A stretch of 44,609 bases of DNA from Fimenecus sp964557975 (lineage in GTDB: Bacteria; Bacillota; Clostridia; Oscillospirales; Acutalibacteraceae), in contig CAZLCG010000014.1 of NCBI GenBank assembly GCA_964557975.1, forward strand, positions 1 through 44,609. Reading direction: 5' to 3'. The notes below the pieces were generated by a model that saw only the letters and a program-made list of their open reading frames with translations, had not been told where the DNA came from and did no database searches. Position 1 is the first letter of the stretch. Every line of letters starts with the position of its first letter. A program made the position numbers and the translations under genes. Positions 16,121 through 23,650 of this stretch are shown here, piece by piece.

Positions 16121-17362
16121 ATGAAAGCCCATGAGAGTAATTCAAATTACCCGTCAAGGCTGCGTGAAATGACAAACTTCACAATTCGTGAAATAAAAAA
16201 GCTGTGCGCCCAATCGGGCGGACGTGAATCCGGCGAAGAAAGCGAAAGAAAAGCGCAGTCATATATTGCGGAGTCTATGAAAAATGTTGCAGACGAGGTA
16301 ACGGTTGAAGATTTCAGCGTTCACCCGAGGGCGTATACGGGTACGTTTACCGTCAGCGCCGTTTTAACGTTTATTTCTGTCGCCTTGCTTGTTTTAAGGC
16401 AGTTTAATGCCGTCGGGGGCGCCAGTGCTGTTTTCGGCGCTGCCGCCGCCGTGCTTTCGGTTATTGCGATCTCGGTTATTGCAGGAGAGTTTTTCCTTTT
16501 AAAAAACGTAATTGATTTCATTTTCCCCAAAAGGCAGTCCTGTAATGTTATCTGCACAAGAAAGCCGTCGGGCGAAACAAAGAGAAGAATTATTTTCGGC
16601 GGTCATATTGACTCGTCATACGAATACAGGTACTGCCGCTCGGGCGGAATAAAGCTACAAAAAGCAGTGGTTTCACTTTTGCTCGTTTCGTTAATTCTGA
16701 ACATCATCCTTGACGTCGTATCCTTTGCTAGCCTTCCGAGAACGGCGGAAATAATCACAGCGGTAATTTCACTCATATCCTTAATTCCCGTCATTATGAG
16801 CCTGTTCTGCTTTAACCGCAAAACGGTAATTCAGGGAGCAAACAGTCTTACGGGCGTTTTTTCGTCCATGGCTGTTATGCGTTATATGGCGGCAAATGAT
16901 ATTCGGTTTGAGAACACAGAGGTCGTTTCGGTTTCGTTTGCCTGCGGTGAAGCAGGCGCAAGGGGCGCTCAGGCGTTTTCGGAGAAATTCTCTGACGGCA
17001 ATATTAAAACCGTTTTGGTTGTGACCGACTCCCTTAACAGCTATGAAAATTTAGGCATATTAACAAAGGCCGGCTCTCAAAGGCTCGACCCTGACGCAGC
17101 CGAGCTTATTAAAAAAGCGGGCGAAGCCGCAGACATAAGCCTTCCTTTTATTGATAAAGCCCCTGCCGTCACCGACGCTGCGGGGATTGACGGCGGTAAA
17201 ATAAAATGCACCGCTTTAACCGCCGCCGACGAAGCTCACGGTAAATTTTATCACACTGCAAACGACAAGCCCGACGCTCTCGTTCCCAAAACAGTTGAAG
17301 CGGGAATTAACGTTCTGCTTGAAACCGCATTTCTTTTTGACAGCGAAGACGGTAAAATTTAA
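16121..17362 (+). CDS. M28 peptidase-like membrane protein with degenerate metal site
   Basis: A 413-residue protein combining an M28 (aminopeptidase-fold) domain with four transmembrane helices (about residues 68-90, 95-130, 185-212 and 216-242) inserted in it. The fold is recognisable from GGHIDSSYE (His162, Asp164), CGEAGARGAQAF (Glu277), VVTDS (Asp303) and FYHTANDKPD (His378). In active M28 enzymes a bridging Asp lies between the first two motifs, and the second motif is GEE. Here I find no such Asp, and the second Glu is Ala278. It may be a pseudo-peptidase or have changed metal use. Ribosome site GGGAGTGAT; own promoter. Confidence 0.75.
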   Translation: MKAHESNSNYPSRLREMTNFTIREIKKLCAQSGGRESGEESERKAQSYIAESMKNVADEVTVEDFSVHPRAYTGTFTVSAVLTFISVALLVLRQFNAVGGASAVFGAAAAVLSVIAISVIAGEFFLLKNVIDFIFPKRQSCNVICTRKPSGETKRRIIFGGHIDSSYEYRYCRSGGIKLQKAVVSLLLVSLILNIILDVVSFASLPRTAEIITAVISLISLIPVIMSLFCFNRKTVIQGANSLTGVFSSMAVMRYMAANDIRFENTEVVSVSFACGEAGARGAQAFSEKFSDGNIKTVLVVTDSLNSYENLGILTKAGSQRLDPDAAELIKKAGEAADISLPFIDKAPAVTDAAGIDGGKIKCTALTAADEAHGKFYHTANDKPDALVPKTVEAGINVLLETAFLFDSEDGKI

Positions 17363-17370
17363 AAAAACTA

Positions 17371-17400
17371 TTGTTTAAACAGTATGGTTTATGATAATAT
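17371..17400 (+). promoter_or_regulatory. Probable promoter of the lipoprotein gene
   Basis: TTGTTT (17371-17376), an 18-base spacer, then TAATAT (17395-17400). Confidence 0.5.
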
Positions 17401-17429
17401 ATTTGTATATCACAAAAGGGGATTGAATT

Positions 17430-18539
17430 ATGAAAACAAATTTCTCAAAAATCGGTGCTGTTTTAATTTCACTTGCGCTTATAACGGTTATGTTTTCCTC
17501 CTGCGATTTTACAAGCCTGACGACTTCAAACGAAGCCGTGCCCGAGGAGGTAAGCGTTAAAACAGACCTCAAGGACGCAGAGTTTACCTTTACATACGGT
17601 GAGCTTAAAAATGTTCTTCCCGCAGACCAGCTCGGTTCGCTTTTTGAAGATTACGACGAATTGAACGACGACATTACAATTACCTTAAGCTATAACGAGA
17701 TAGAGGTCAAATACGGTGATGATGAGGATCTGTTTAACTCTGTTATGGCTCTTGCCTCAGAGGAGGAAAAGGCGGCTCTCACCGCTAATTCCGACGAGGT
17801 TCTCGCTTATTTCGTCACGAAAATAAACGAGGCGAAGCAGTTAAAGCCCATAGTTCAGTACGACGAGTATTTCTGGGTCGACAAAAACACCATTGATTTC
17901 TCGCAGAACGGCGAAGAAACAGACAGTAAGGTTAAGACCGCCGCTGAATTTTTCAGCGACTTCGTAACCGACGGCGCAGGTGAAAAGCTTAAAAGCGGGA
18001 CAACCGAAAAGGGCGACGACTTGACGGACATTCTTTACCTTTACGGTTCCGACGCGGCATGCGGTCTTACAAGCGAGAACGTTGAATCCGTCATAAGCTC
18101 GCTTTCCCGCGAAACCGAAACCGCTACGGTAACGCAGGAGGTAACCTCCGAAAACGGAAAAACCAAAACCGAAGAGGTTGAAAAGGACATCGTTACAGGT
18201 ATAACAAGAACGATCGTTATTGTCATTAAGGATGACGAAGAAAGCGTCAACAGGGCGTTTTCAATGCGTGATAAAGCCCCTGTGCTGGAGGAAATGAAAA
18301 AAGCGTCCTCATATTTCACGGTTGACGATTATTCCGTCGCATTCAACGGCTGTACAATAACAATTACCGTAAATGCGGTTACCGACGATATACTCACGGT
18401 TACCTACGACAAAAATATGATTATATCAACCAATGTAACGGGCGTAGGCTCGCTGGAATATCTCGGCACTCAAGACCTCACATTCAACTGTACCGACAGA
18501 ATGGAATATAAATTCGGTTGGGAATCCGAAGCAACGTAA
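17430..18539 (+). CDS. Predicted lipoprotein of unknown function
   Basis: A 369-residue exported protein. Residues 1-26 form a lipoprotein signal peptide ending in the lipobox-like FSSC, so Cys26 is the probable lipid anchor. The rest is acidic and mixed alpha/beta, with several threonine-rich strands (TETATVTQEVTSENGKTKTEEVEK; GCTITITVNAVTDDILTVTYDK). The ending NCTDRMEYKFGWESEAT suggests a beta-rich C-terminus. I do not recognise a family. Its ribosome site is AAAGGGGATT. It is monocistronic, with a promoter before and a strong terminator after. Confidence 0.75.
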   Translation: MKTNFSKIGAVLISLALITVMFSSCDFTSLTTSNEAVPEEVSVKTDLKDAEFTFTYGELKNVLPADQLGSLFEDYDELNDDITITLSYNEIEVKYGDDEDLFNSVMALASEEEKAALTANSDEVLAYFVTKINEAKQLKPIVQYDEYFWVDKNTIDFSQNGEETDSKVKTAAEFFSDFVTDGAGEKLKSGTTEKGDDLTDILYLYGSDAACGLTSENVESVISSLSRETETATVTQEVTSENGKTKTEEVEKDIVTGITRTIVIVIKDDEESVNRAFSMRDKAPVLEEMKKASSYFTVDDYSVAFNGCTITITVNAVTDDILTVTYDKNMIISTNVTGVGSLEYLGTQDLTFNCTDRMEYKFGWESEAT

Positions 18540-18587
18540 AGTATTCCCGAAATCGGTTAAATCTTTCATTTCCAAGCTGTCAAAAGC

Positions 18588-18635
18588 AAAGCGCCGTCTC
18601 AATTAACGGATATTGATTGAAACGGCGCTTTTTTA
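18588..18635 (+). terminator. Terminator of the lipoprotein gene
   Basis: AAAGCGCCGTCTCAAT (18588-18604) pairs, with one mismatch, with ATTGAAACGGCGCTTT (18616-18631), followed by a T-run. Confidence 0.85.
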
Positions 18636-18650
18636 TTACGGGGTGCAAAT

Positions 18651-19940
18651 ATGTTATCAAAATACAGAACAAAAGGAAAAAATTACACGATACCTCAGGT
18701 CGATTTAAGCGTCAGACCGAAAAACATCCCCGACGGGACCGAAGAGCTGTTTTGCTATTCGGTTGTCGACGGCGGCGAGGGCTATCTCGGTCATCCCGAT
18801 TCGGTGCTTTTAAAAAACGGCGATATTCTCACCTTTTATCCCGAGGGACACGGTAAGGGCAAAACGCTCTCCAAAATCAGCGCGGACGGCGGCAAAACCT
18901 ACTGCGATGGAATTAAAAATCCGCCGAAAAGCTGGGAAAACTCAAAGGAAACGCCGACGGTTTACCGTCTTGAATTTTCCTCCCCCGAAAAGGATGATAT
19001 GCTTATTTTGATCTGCGGTAACCCTATTTGGCCCAACGAAGCCTCAAAGGGCGGATTTGACTGTTCGGTTTCTTATGACGAGGGCAAAACCTGGTCGGAA
19101 TACGAAAGCTTTTACGCCAAAGGGGACGAAAAAACATTTTACCCGATAGTTTCAATGAGCTCCCTTACCCGCCTTAAAGAGAACGGCGTTTTCGTTGATA
19201 AATGGATGGGGCTTTTCCACGACAGAAAATTTGTAAACTACAAAACCGTGCTTTCGTTTGACGAAAAAGGTAAAATGCATTGGTCCGAGCCTGTCCCCTA
19301 TTTCTCGGCGTACAGGAAATCGGAAAAAAAGTCCAATATGTGCGAGGTTGAGTGCGTCAGAAGCAACGGCGGCAAGGGCGACGAGCTTATGCTTATTACG
19401 CGCAGCAACTCCAAAAAGATAAATTCCCTTTTATCCTTTTCAACCGACGAGGGCAAAAGCTGGTCCGCTCCGAAGGAAGCGCCCGCCGCTTTAAACGGAG
19501 AGCGCCACAAAGCGGAATGGCTGCCCGACGGCAGGCTGTTCATAACCTTCCGTTCAATAGAAAGAGATAAAGAAAAGCTTAAAAAGAACTACGAAAAGAA
19601 AACAATGGGCTGGTACTCTGAGGGCTGGATCGCATGGGTAGGCAGATATGAGGATTTAAAGACGGGAAAAGAGGGCGATTACAGAATAAAAATCGCCCAC
19701 ACATATCTTGATTTTCAAAACGAACCCTCAATTACCGCCAATGCCGATACGGGCTACTGCGGCAACGTCGTACTAAATGACGGCACGGTGGTCACCTCGT
19801 CCTACGGGATATTCGAGACGCAGGAGAAGCAAAACGGAACATATAAAACCGATAAGGGCAGAATGAAGAGAAAAACCTTTATAATATCAAAAAGAATACG
19901 CACCGAGGATGTCGAAAAGCTTCTGCCCCCTAAGCAATAA
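18651..19940 (+). CDS. Sialidase-fold (BNR/Asp-box) protein, cytoplasmic
   Basis: A 429-residue beta-propeller protein. Three Asp-boxes of the S-x-D-x-G-x-T/S-W/Y type are visible: SADGGKTY (about residue 77), SYDEGKTW (about 143) and STDEGKSW (about 264). ADTGYCGNVVLNDGTVVTSSYG matches a late propeller blade. Propellers of this sort include exo-sialidases and other glycosidases, but also non-enzymes. Sialidase arginines cannot be assigned with certainty by eye. No signal peptide is present (MLSKYRTKGKNYT), so it should act inside the cell, unlike classical sialidases. Ribosome site GGGGTG; the gene starts 16 bases after the preceding terminator. Confidence 0.75.
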   Translation: MLSKYRTKGKNYTIPQVDLSVRPKNIPDGTEELFCYSVVDGGEGYLGHPDSVLLKNGDILTFYPEGHGKGKTLSKISADGGKTYCDGIKNPPKSWENSKETPTVYRLEFSSPEKDDMLILICGNPIWPNEASKGGFDCSVSYDEGKTWSEYESFYAKGDEKTFYPIVSMSSLTRLKENGVFVDKWMGLFHDRKFVNYKTVLSFDEKGKMHWSEPVPYFSAYRKSEKKSNMCEVECVRSNGGKGDELMLITRSNSKKINSLLSFSTDEGKSWSAPKEAPAALNGERHKAEWLPDGRLFITFRSIERDKEKLKKNYEKKTMGWYSEGWIAWVGRYEDLKTGKEGDYRIKIAHTYLDFQNEPSITANADTGYCGNVVLNDGTVVTSSYGIFETQEKQNGTYKTDKGRMKRKTFIISKRIRTEDVEKLLPPKQ

Positions 19941-19944
19941 AGAA

Positions 19945-19963
19945 GCGGTCCGCACAGGACCGC
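19945..19963. terminator. Hairpin between convergent genes
   Basis: GCGGTCC (19945-19951), five-base loop, GGACCGC (19957-19963), between the sialidase-fold gene and the HAD gene end. There is no long T-run. Confidence 0.55.
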
Positions 19964-19972
19964 ATGTTATAT

Positions 19973-20761
19973 TTACAGCTCCTCGCTCAAGGTCTTTAAG
20001 GACTCCTTTACGACCGTTGCGCGAATATTTGATTTTTCATATAGATTCGTATCGGTAACGCCCGTAAGCACAAGCACGGTGGCGACCCCGTTTTCCTCGC
20101 CGATTTTTATATCGGTTTCCAATCTGTCGCCGATAAAGCAAAGCTCCTCCTTGGCGCAGTTAAGCTTACTTGTAAGATAATTGACCGTTTCGGCATAGGG
20201 CTTTCCCATAACAAGCGGCTCTTTGCCCGTCGAAGCCTTAATAAAAGCCATCATTGAACCCGTGTCGGGCATAAAGCCGTCGGCAGTCGGGCAGTTAAAA
20301 TCGGGGTGCGTGGCAATGTATTCAACCCCGTTTGCAATAAAATTGCACGCCTTTCTGAGCTTTTCGTATGTAAGCGTGGTGTCAAAGCCCAGAACCACAA
20401 TATCGGGATTTTCGTTTTCAAGACGTATTCCCGCTTTTTCAAAATCCGCGGTCAGCCTTTCGTTGCCGAGCAGAAAAACGCTTTTTCCGCTTCGGTTCCT
20501 TTTAAGAAAGTCAATGGTAACGTGAGAGGAAATAACGATTTTATCCTCCCCCGCGTCACAGCCCATATTGTGAAGCTTATTTAAGCACGCCTCGACGTTG
20601 TTAGACGAATTGTTAGTAAAAAAACAGTAATCCTTTCCTGTCTCTTTGACCCTTTTAAGGAAATCAAGCGAACCGTCAATCAGGCTGCCGTCAAGGTAAA
20701 ACGTGCCGTCCATATCAATAATGAAATATTTAATTTTATCAAAAACAGAATTTAGAGCCAT
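19973..20761 (-). CDS. HAD-superfamily hydrolase, subclass IIA (NagD-like)
   Basis: A 262-residue phosphatase of the NagD/4-nitrophenylphosphatase type. Motif I is IDMDGTFYLDG, motif II FTNNSSNN, the lysine motif MGKPYAETVNYL, and motif IV CFIGDRLETDIKIG. These give the nucleophile Asp, the acid Asp, and the Mg-binding pair. Relatives dephosphorylate nucleotides or sugar phosphates; the substrate is not predictable here. The frame extends to ATG 20794, but that lies at the likely transcription start, so ATG 20761, with AAGGGGATATCA before it, is used. Confidence 0.9.
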   Translation of the reverse strand: MALNSVFDKIKYFIIDMDGTFYLDGSLIDGSLDFLKRVKETGKDYCFFTNNSSNNVEACLNKLHNMGCDAGEDKIVISSHVTIDFLKRNRSGKSVFLLGNERLTADFEKAGIRLENENPDIVVLGFDTTLTYEKLRKACNFIANGVEYIATHPDFNCPTADGFMPDTGSMMAFIKASTGKEPLVMGKPYAETVNYLTSKLNCAKEELCFIGDRLETDIKIGEENGVATVLVLTGVTDTNLYEKSNIRATVVKESLKTLSEEL

Positions 20762-20796
20762 TGATATCCCCTTTTTAGCAAAGTTAATTCCCATAA

Positions 20797-20825
20797 ATTT
20801 TACAATCTTTAACCGATAAAGTCAA
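20797..20825 (-). promoter_or_regulatory. Sigma-A promoter of the HAD gene
   Basis: On the minus strand TTGACT (20825-20820), a 17-base spacer, then TAAAAT (20802-20797). Transcription should begin near 20790, which excludes the longer start codon. Confidence 0.75.
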
Positions 20826-20891
20826 CAAATAAAGGTGGATTTTGCTTATTTCGTATGATACAATACATAGTAACGAAACGGAGGCAGCGTA

Positions 20892-21647
20892 ATGAAAAAA
20901 TTTATATCATGGAATGTAAACGGAATAAGAGCGTGCGTGGGGAAGGGCTTTAACGATGTATTTTCCGAAATCGACGCCGACATTTTCTGCCTTCAGGAAA
21001 CGAAGCTTCAGGCAGGTCAAATCGATCTTGCTCCCGAGGGATATAACTGCTGTTGGAACTACGCCGAAAAAAAAGGATACTCGGGAACAGCCGTATTCTC
21101 AAAGGAAAAACCGCTCGATGTTTTCTACGGCATAAAAGAGCCGTTTTACGATAACGAGGGCAGAGTTATAACGCTTGAATTTCCCGATTATTACTTTGTC
21201 ACCTGTTACACCCCGAACTCTCAGGACGGGCTTCGCCGTCTTGAATACCGTATGTCGTGGGAGGATAAATTCAGAGCGTATATTTTATCGCTCGACAGGC
21301 AAAAGCCTGTTATCTACTGCGGCGACTTAAATGTCGCTCACAATGAAATAGATTTGAAAAATCCTAAAACCAACACAAGAAATCCCGGCTTTACCGACGA
21401 GGAACGCGAAAAAATGACAACAATTTTAAACTGCGGTTTTATTGACACCTTCCGTTACCTCTACCCCGAAAAGGTTGAATATTCGTGGTGGTCTTACCGC
21501 TTCAGCGCAAGGCAGAAGAACATCGGTTGGCGTATAGACTATTTTATAGTCTCCGAAAGGCTTAAAGATAAAATAGCCGACGCAAAAATCCACACCGAAA
21601 TATACGGCTCCGACCATTGCCCCGTTGAGCTTTTGATTGATTTATAA
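20892..21647 (+). CDS. xth: Exodeoxyribonuclease III (AP endonuclease)
   Basis: A 251-residue exonuclease-endonuclease-phosphatase-fold DNA repair enzyme. It starts MKKFISWNVNGIRACVGKGF (metal-binding Asn), then CLQETKLQ (metal-binding Glu), YCGDLNVAHNEIDLKNPKTN (catalytic Asp/Asn), SWWSYRFSARQKNIGWRIDYF, and ends in GSDHCPVEL (catalytic Asp-His). It cleaves abasic sites and removes 3' blocking groups. Ribosome site CGGAGGCAG. The promoter is not clear; TACAAT at 20859-20864 is a possible -10. A strong terminator follows. Confidence 0.96.
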   Translation: MKKFISWNVNGIRACVGKGFNDVFSEIDADIFCLQETKLQAGQIDLAPEGYNCCWNYAEKKGYSGTAVFSKEKPLDVFYGIKEPFYDNEGRVITLEFPDYYFVTCYTPNSQDGLRRLEYRMSWEDKFRAYILSLDRQKPVIYCGDLNVAHNEIDLKNPKTNTRNPGFTDEEREKMTTILNCGFIDTFRYLYPEKVEYSWWSYRFSARQKNIGWRIDYFIVSERLKDKIADAKIHTEIYGSDHCPVELLIDL

Positions 21648-21662
21648 GGGAATAAAAAATTA

Positions 21663-21697
21663 GGAACGGCTGTTTTTTCTTCCGTTCCTTTTTTTTT
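21663..21697 (+). terminator. Terminator of xth
   Basis: GGAACGG (21663-21669) pairs with CCGTTCC (21682-21688), directly followed by nine T residues. Confidence 0.9.
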
Positions 21698-21791
21698 GCG
21701 GTAAAATTATAATTTTAAAAGAAATCTGTAGGATTTTATTTGTCGGCAGGGGCGGATACCATCCGTCGGCTTTTATTGCAGTCTTTAAATT

Positions 21792-21913
21792 GCGTAGGGC
21801 GCGGCATCCCTGACGCGCCGCCTTGAAACCTCCCTCACGAGGGAACGAAGGTTCTAAGCCTCCCTTGTAAGCGGGAGGTGGCAAACGCTTTGCGTTTGAC
21901 GGAGGGGTTGTAA
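21792..21913. repeat. Palindromic repeat cluster (family copy 2)
   Basis: CGTAGGGCGCGGC...GACGCGCCG matches the copy at 15861-15887 with few changes. It is followed by CCTCACGAGGG, CCTCCCTTGTAAGCGGGAGG and AAACGCTTTGCGTTT. A minus-strand open frame across it (21660-21932) is translated repeat, not a gene. Confidence 0.7.
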
Positions 21914-21928
21914 TATAATCCAACCCCG

Positions 21929-22792
21929 TCAAATCGGCAAAAACGAAATAACAACTCCCGCAATCACCGAAACAGCGTAAAGAATACCTACTATCAATAC
22001 ATTCTCTTTAACGTTTCGGTTTTCTCTGAACAAGACTATCAGCCCCGCGCCCGCGCCCGTACAAAGTCCTGCTGTAACCGAGGCAAACGAAATCGCGCTC
22101 TCTAAATAAAGCTCTGTGAGCATAACCGACGCCGCGCAGTTCGGAATAAGACCTATCAGCGCCGCTATAAACGGCTGAAAAATCGAATCAGACAGCATTA
22201 TTTTTGAAATGCCCTCCAAACCGACTGTTTCAACCGCAAGGTTCAGCGCGAATACTATTATAAGCAAAAAAACCAAAATCTTAACCGTATGATGAACGGC
22301 GGGCTTTAAAATTCCGCCGTGCTCATCCTCGTGACAGCCGCAGTCCTTACACAAATCCTCAATATGCTTTTCGCGCGCCAATGGATGCCGCCTTACCGCC
22401 AAATCGACAATATATCCGAAAACGACCGCAATTATCACCTTCGCGGCAATCAGCTTGAGTATCTCCCATTTCCTGTCGGGATGTGCAAGCATAATCAAAA
22501 CCGCTTCGTCCGATGTGGAAAGAAAAACCGCGATAAGCGTGCCGAGTGTAATTACGCCGCCCGAATAGAGATTGGCGCAGAATACCGAAAAGCCGCATTG
22601 CGGCACACAGCCAAGCGCCGAGCCGACCAAAGGTCCCGCCTTTCCCGACTTTGCGACGGCGGCGCTGATTTTGCCGCCCGCGTGATGCTCCAAGGCTTCC
22701 ATAAGCAAAAAAGCTATAAACAAAAAGGGCAAAATCTTAGCGCAGTCAAGTAATGTATCAATTACTATATCAAGAAACAAATCCAAGGTCAT
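21929..22792 (-). CDS. Putative heavy-metal/arsenic exporter (ArsP_2/DUF2899-type permease)
   Basis: A 287-residue integral membrane protein with about eight to ten helices. It is of the putative 10TM heavy-metal exporter type, recognised from the start LDIVIDTLLDCAKILPFLFIAFLLMEALEHH, and from PQCGFSVFCANLYSGGVITLGTLIAVFLSTSDEA and IPNCAASVMLTELYL in the two halves. A central cytoplasmic or outer loop is rich in His, Cys and acidic residues (HIEDLCKDCGCHEDEHGG, about residues 142-159), plausible for metal capture. It overlaps the Fur-type gene by four bases (ATGA), so expression is coupled. The metal is unknown; Zn, Cd, Cu or organoarsenical are possibilities. Confidence 0.8.
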   Translation of the reverse strand: MTLDLFLDIVIDTLLDCAKILPFLFIAFLLMEALEHHAGGKISAAVAKSGKAGPLVGSALGCVPQCGFSVFCANLYSGGVITLGTLIAVFLSTSDEAVLIMLAHPDRKWEILKLIAAKVIIAVVFGYIVDLAVRRHPLAREKHIEDLCKDCGCHEDEHGGILKPAVHHTVKILVFLLIIVFALNLAVETVGLEGISKIMLSDSIFQPFIAALIGLIPNCAASVMLTELYLESAISFASVTAGLCTGAGAGLIVLFRENRNVKENVLIVGILYAVSVIAGVVISFLPI

Positions 22793-23211
22793 TTTACGCC
22801 TTTACCCTCCTTACACTCGCCGCATATACCGTAGAGTACTGTTTTTTCGCCGTCAACGGTAAAGCCGTGTTCATTTAAAATATGCTTTGACAGCTCGTTT
22901 AAAAAATCACATTCGGTGTGAAAAAGCCTGCCGCATTGGGTGCATTTTAAATGGTAATGGCTTCGGCAGCTTTCGTTTCCGTCAGCCAGCTGAAAGCAGG
23001 CGCTTTGGTTTTCACCGCCGAGGAATTTACGCACCTCGCCGTTAACATAGAGCTTTTCAAGATGCCGGTAAACGGTAGTCCTGCCGACAGAGCCGCCGTG
23101 AGCGCGAAGATAATCGTAAACCTCCTCGGCTGTCATATGCTTATCCTTATTCTTTTTAAGGCAGTCGAGTATTTCAGTGCTCTGCTTCGTCGTGTAACCC
23201 AAAAAAGCCAT
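22789..23211 (-). CDS. Fur-family metal-responsive repressor
   Basis: A 140-residue Fur/Zur/PerR-family protein. Residues 10-75 form the winged helix (TAEEVYDYLRAHGGSVGRTTVYRHLEKLYVNGEVRKF). The dimer domain contains HYHLKCTQCGRLFHTEC and a C-terminal CGECK, giving a structural Cys4 zinc site. The metal-sensing His and Glu lie around SHYHLKC and HILNEHGF. It is co-transcribed with the exporter. The ATG at 23211 is only two bases after GGAGG, so TTG 23202, with ideal spacing, is an alternative start. Zur-like behaviour is inferred from the context. Confidence 0.9.
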   Translation of the reverse strand: MAFLGYTTKQSTEILDCLKKNKDKHMTAEEVYDYLRAHGGSVGRTTVYRHLEKLYVNGEVRKFLGGENQSACFQLADGNESCRSHYHLKCTQCGRLFHTECDFLNELSKHILNEHGFTVDGEKTVLYGICGECKEGKGVK

Positions 23212-23229
23212 CTCCTCCTTTTTTTAATT

Positions 23230-23250
23230 TGAAAACGGTTTCCATTTTCA
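23230..23250. promoter_or_regulatory. Dyad operator of the Fur-family gene
   Basis: A 21-base near-perfect palindrome: TGAAAACGG, TTT, CCATTTTCA, with one mismatched pair. It covers about +2 to +22 of the promoter at 23259-23287, the expected position for autorepression. The TGAAAA...TTTTCA halves resemble known Fur/Zur-type boxes. Confidence 0.65.
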
Positions 23251-23258
23251 GCTTTGAT

Positions 23259-23287
23259 ATTATAATACATATAATTTCCGTTGTCAA
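23259..23287 (-). promoter_or_regulatory. Consensus sigma-A promoter of the fur-exporter operon
   Basis: On the minus strand TTGACA (23287-23282), a 17-base spacer, then TATAAT (23264-23259): a perfect match to consensus. Confidence 0.85.
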
Positions 23288-23365
23288 TTCCCCTCGGCAG
23301 TATTGTTAAAATAAGCGACGGAAATTAACGCCAAAAATTTATTGCGGTTTTAAAAGCGTAAAATA

Positions 23366-23402
23366 AAAAAGGCTGTCACGAACAAGCCGAAACAGCCTTT
23401 TT
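23366..23402 (-). terminator. Terminator of the ferredoxin gene
   Basis: AAAAAGGCTGT (23366-23376) pairs with ACAGCCTTTTT (23392-23402). On the minus strand it ends in a T-run just after the ferredoxin stop. Confidence 0.85.
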
Positions 23403-23413
23403 ATGTACTTTTA

Positions 23414-23584
23414 TCAGTCCTGTGAAGGAGCGCCTACAGGGCAAACATCGGCGCAAGCACCGCACTCGACGCACTTCTCCGGATCAATATCATACTTAGT
23501 GCCGCCGTCGCTGATTGCTTCAGCGGGACACTCCGCGGCGCAAGCACCGCAAGCTATGCAGTCTTCCGAAATCTTATATGCCAT
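23414..23584 (-). CDS. fdx: 2[4Fe-4S] ferredoxin
   Basis: A 56-residue clostridial-type ferredoxin. It begins MAYKISEDCIACGACAAECP, then AEAISDGGTKYDIDPEKC and VECGACADVCPVG. Both CxxCxxCxxxCP clusters are complete, so it should carry two [4Fe-4S] centres as a low-potential electron carrier. AAGGAGG lies ten bases before the ATG. It has its own promoter (23616-23643) within the spacer after ricT and its own terminator, so it is probably highly expressed and independent. Confidence 0.96.
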   Translation of the reverse strand: MAYKISEDCIACGACAAECPAEAISDGGTKYDIDPEKCVECGACADVCPVGAPSQD

Positions 23585-23615
23585 AATAAACTAACCTCCT
23601 TGTACCGTTTTTTTC

Positions 23616-23643
23616 ATTGTAACACATATTTAAAAAAAATCAA
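23616..23643 (-). promoter_or_regulatory. Promoter of the ferredoxin gene
   Basis: On the minus strand TTGATT (23643-23638), a 16-base spacer, then TACAAT (23621-23616). Confidence 0.65.
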
Positions 23644-23650
23644 GTGCTTT

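Noticed and set aside
21660..21932. Minus-strand open frame of 90 codons
   Set aside because: It is the translation of palindromic repeat sequence, with no ribosome site and a low-complexity product.
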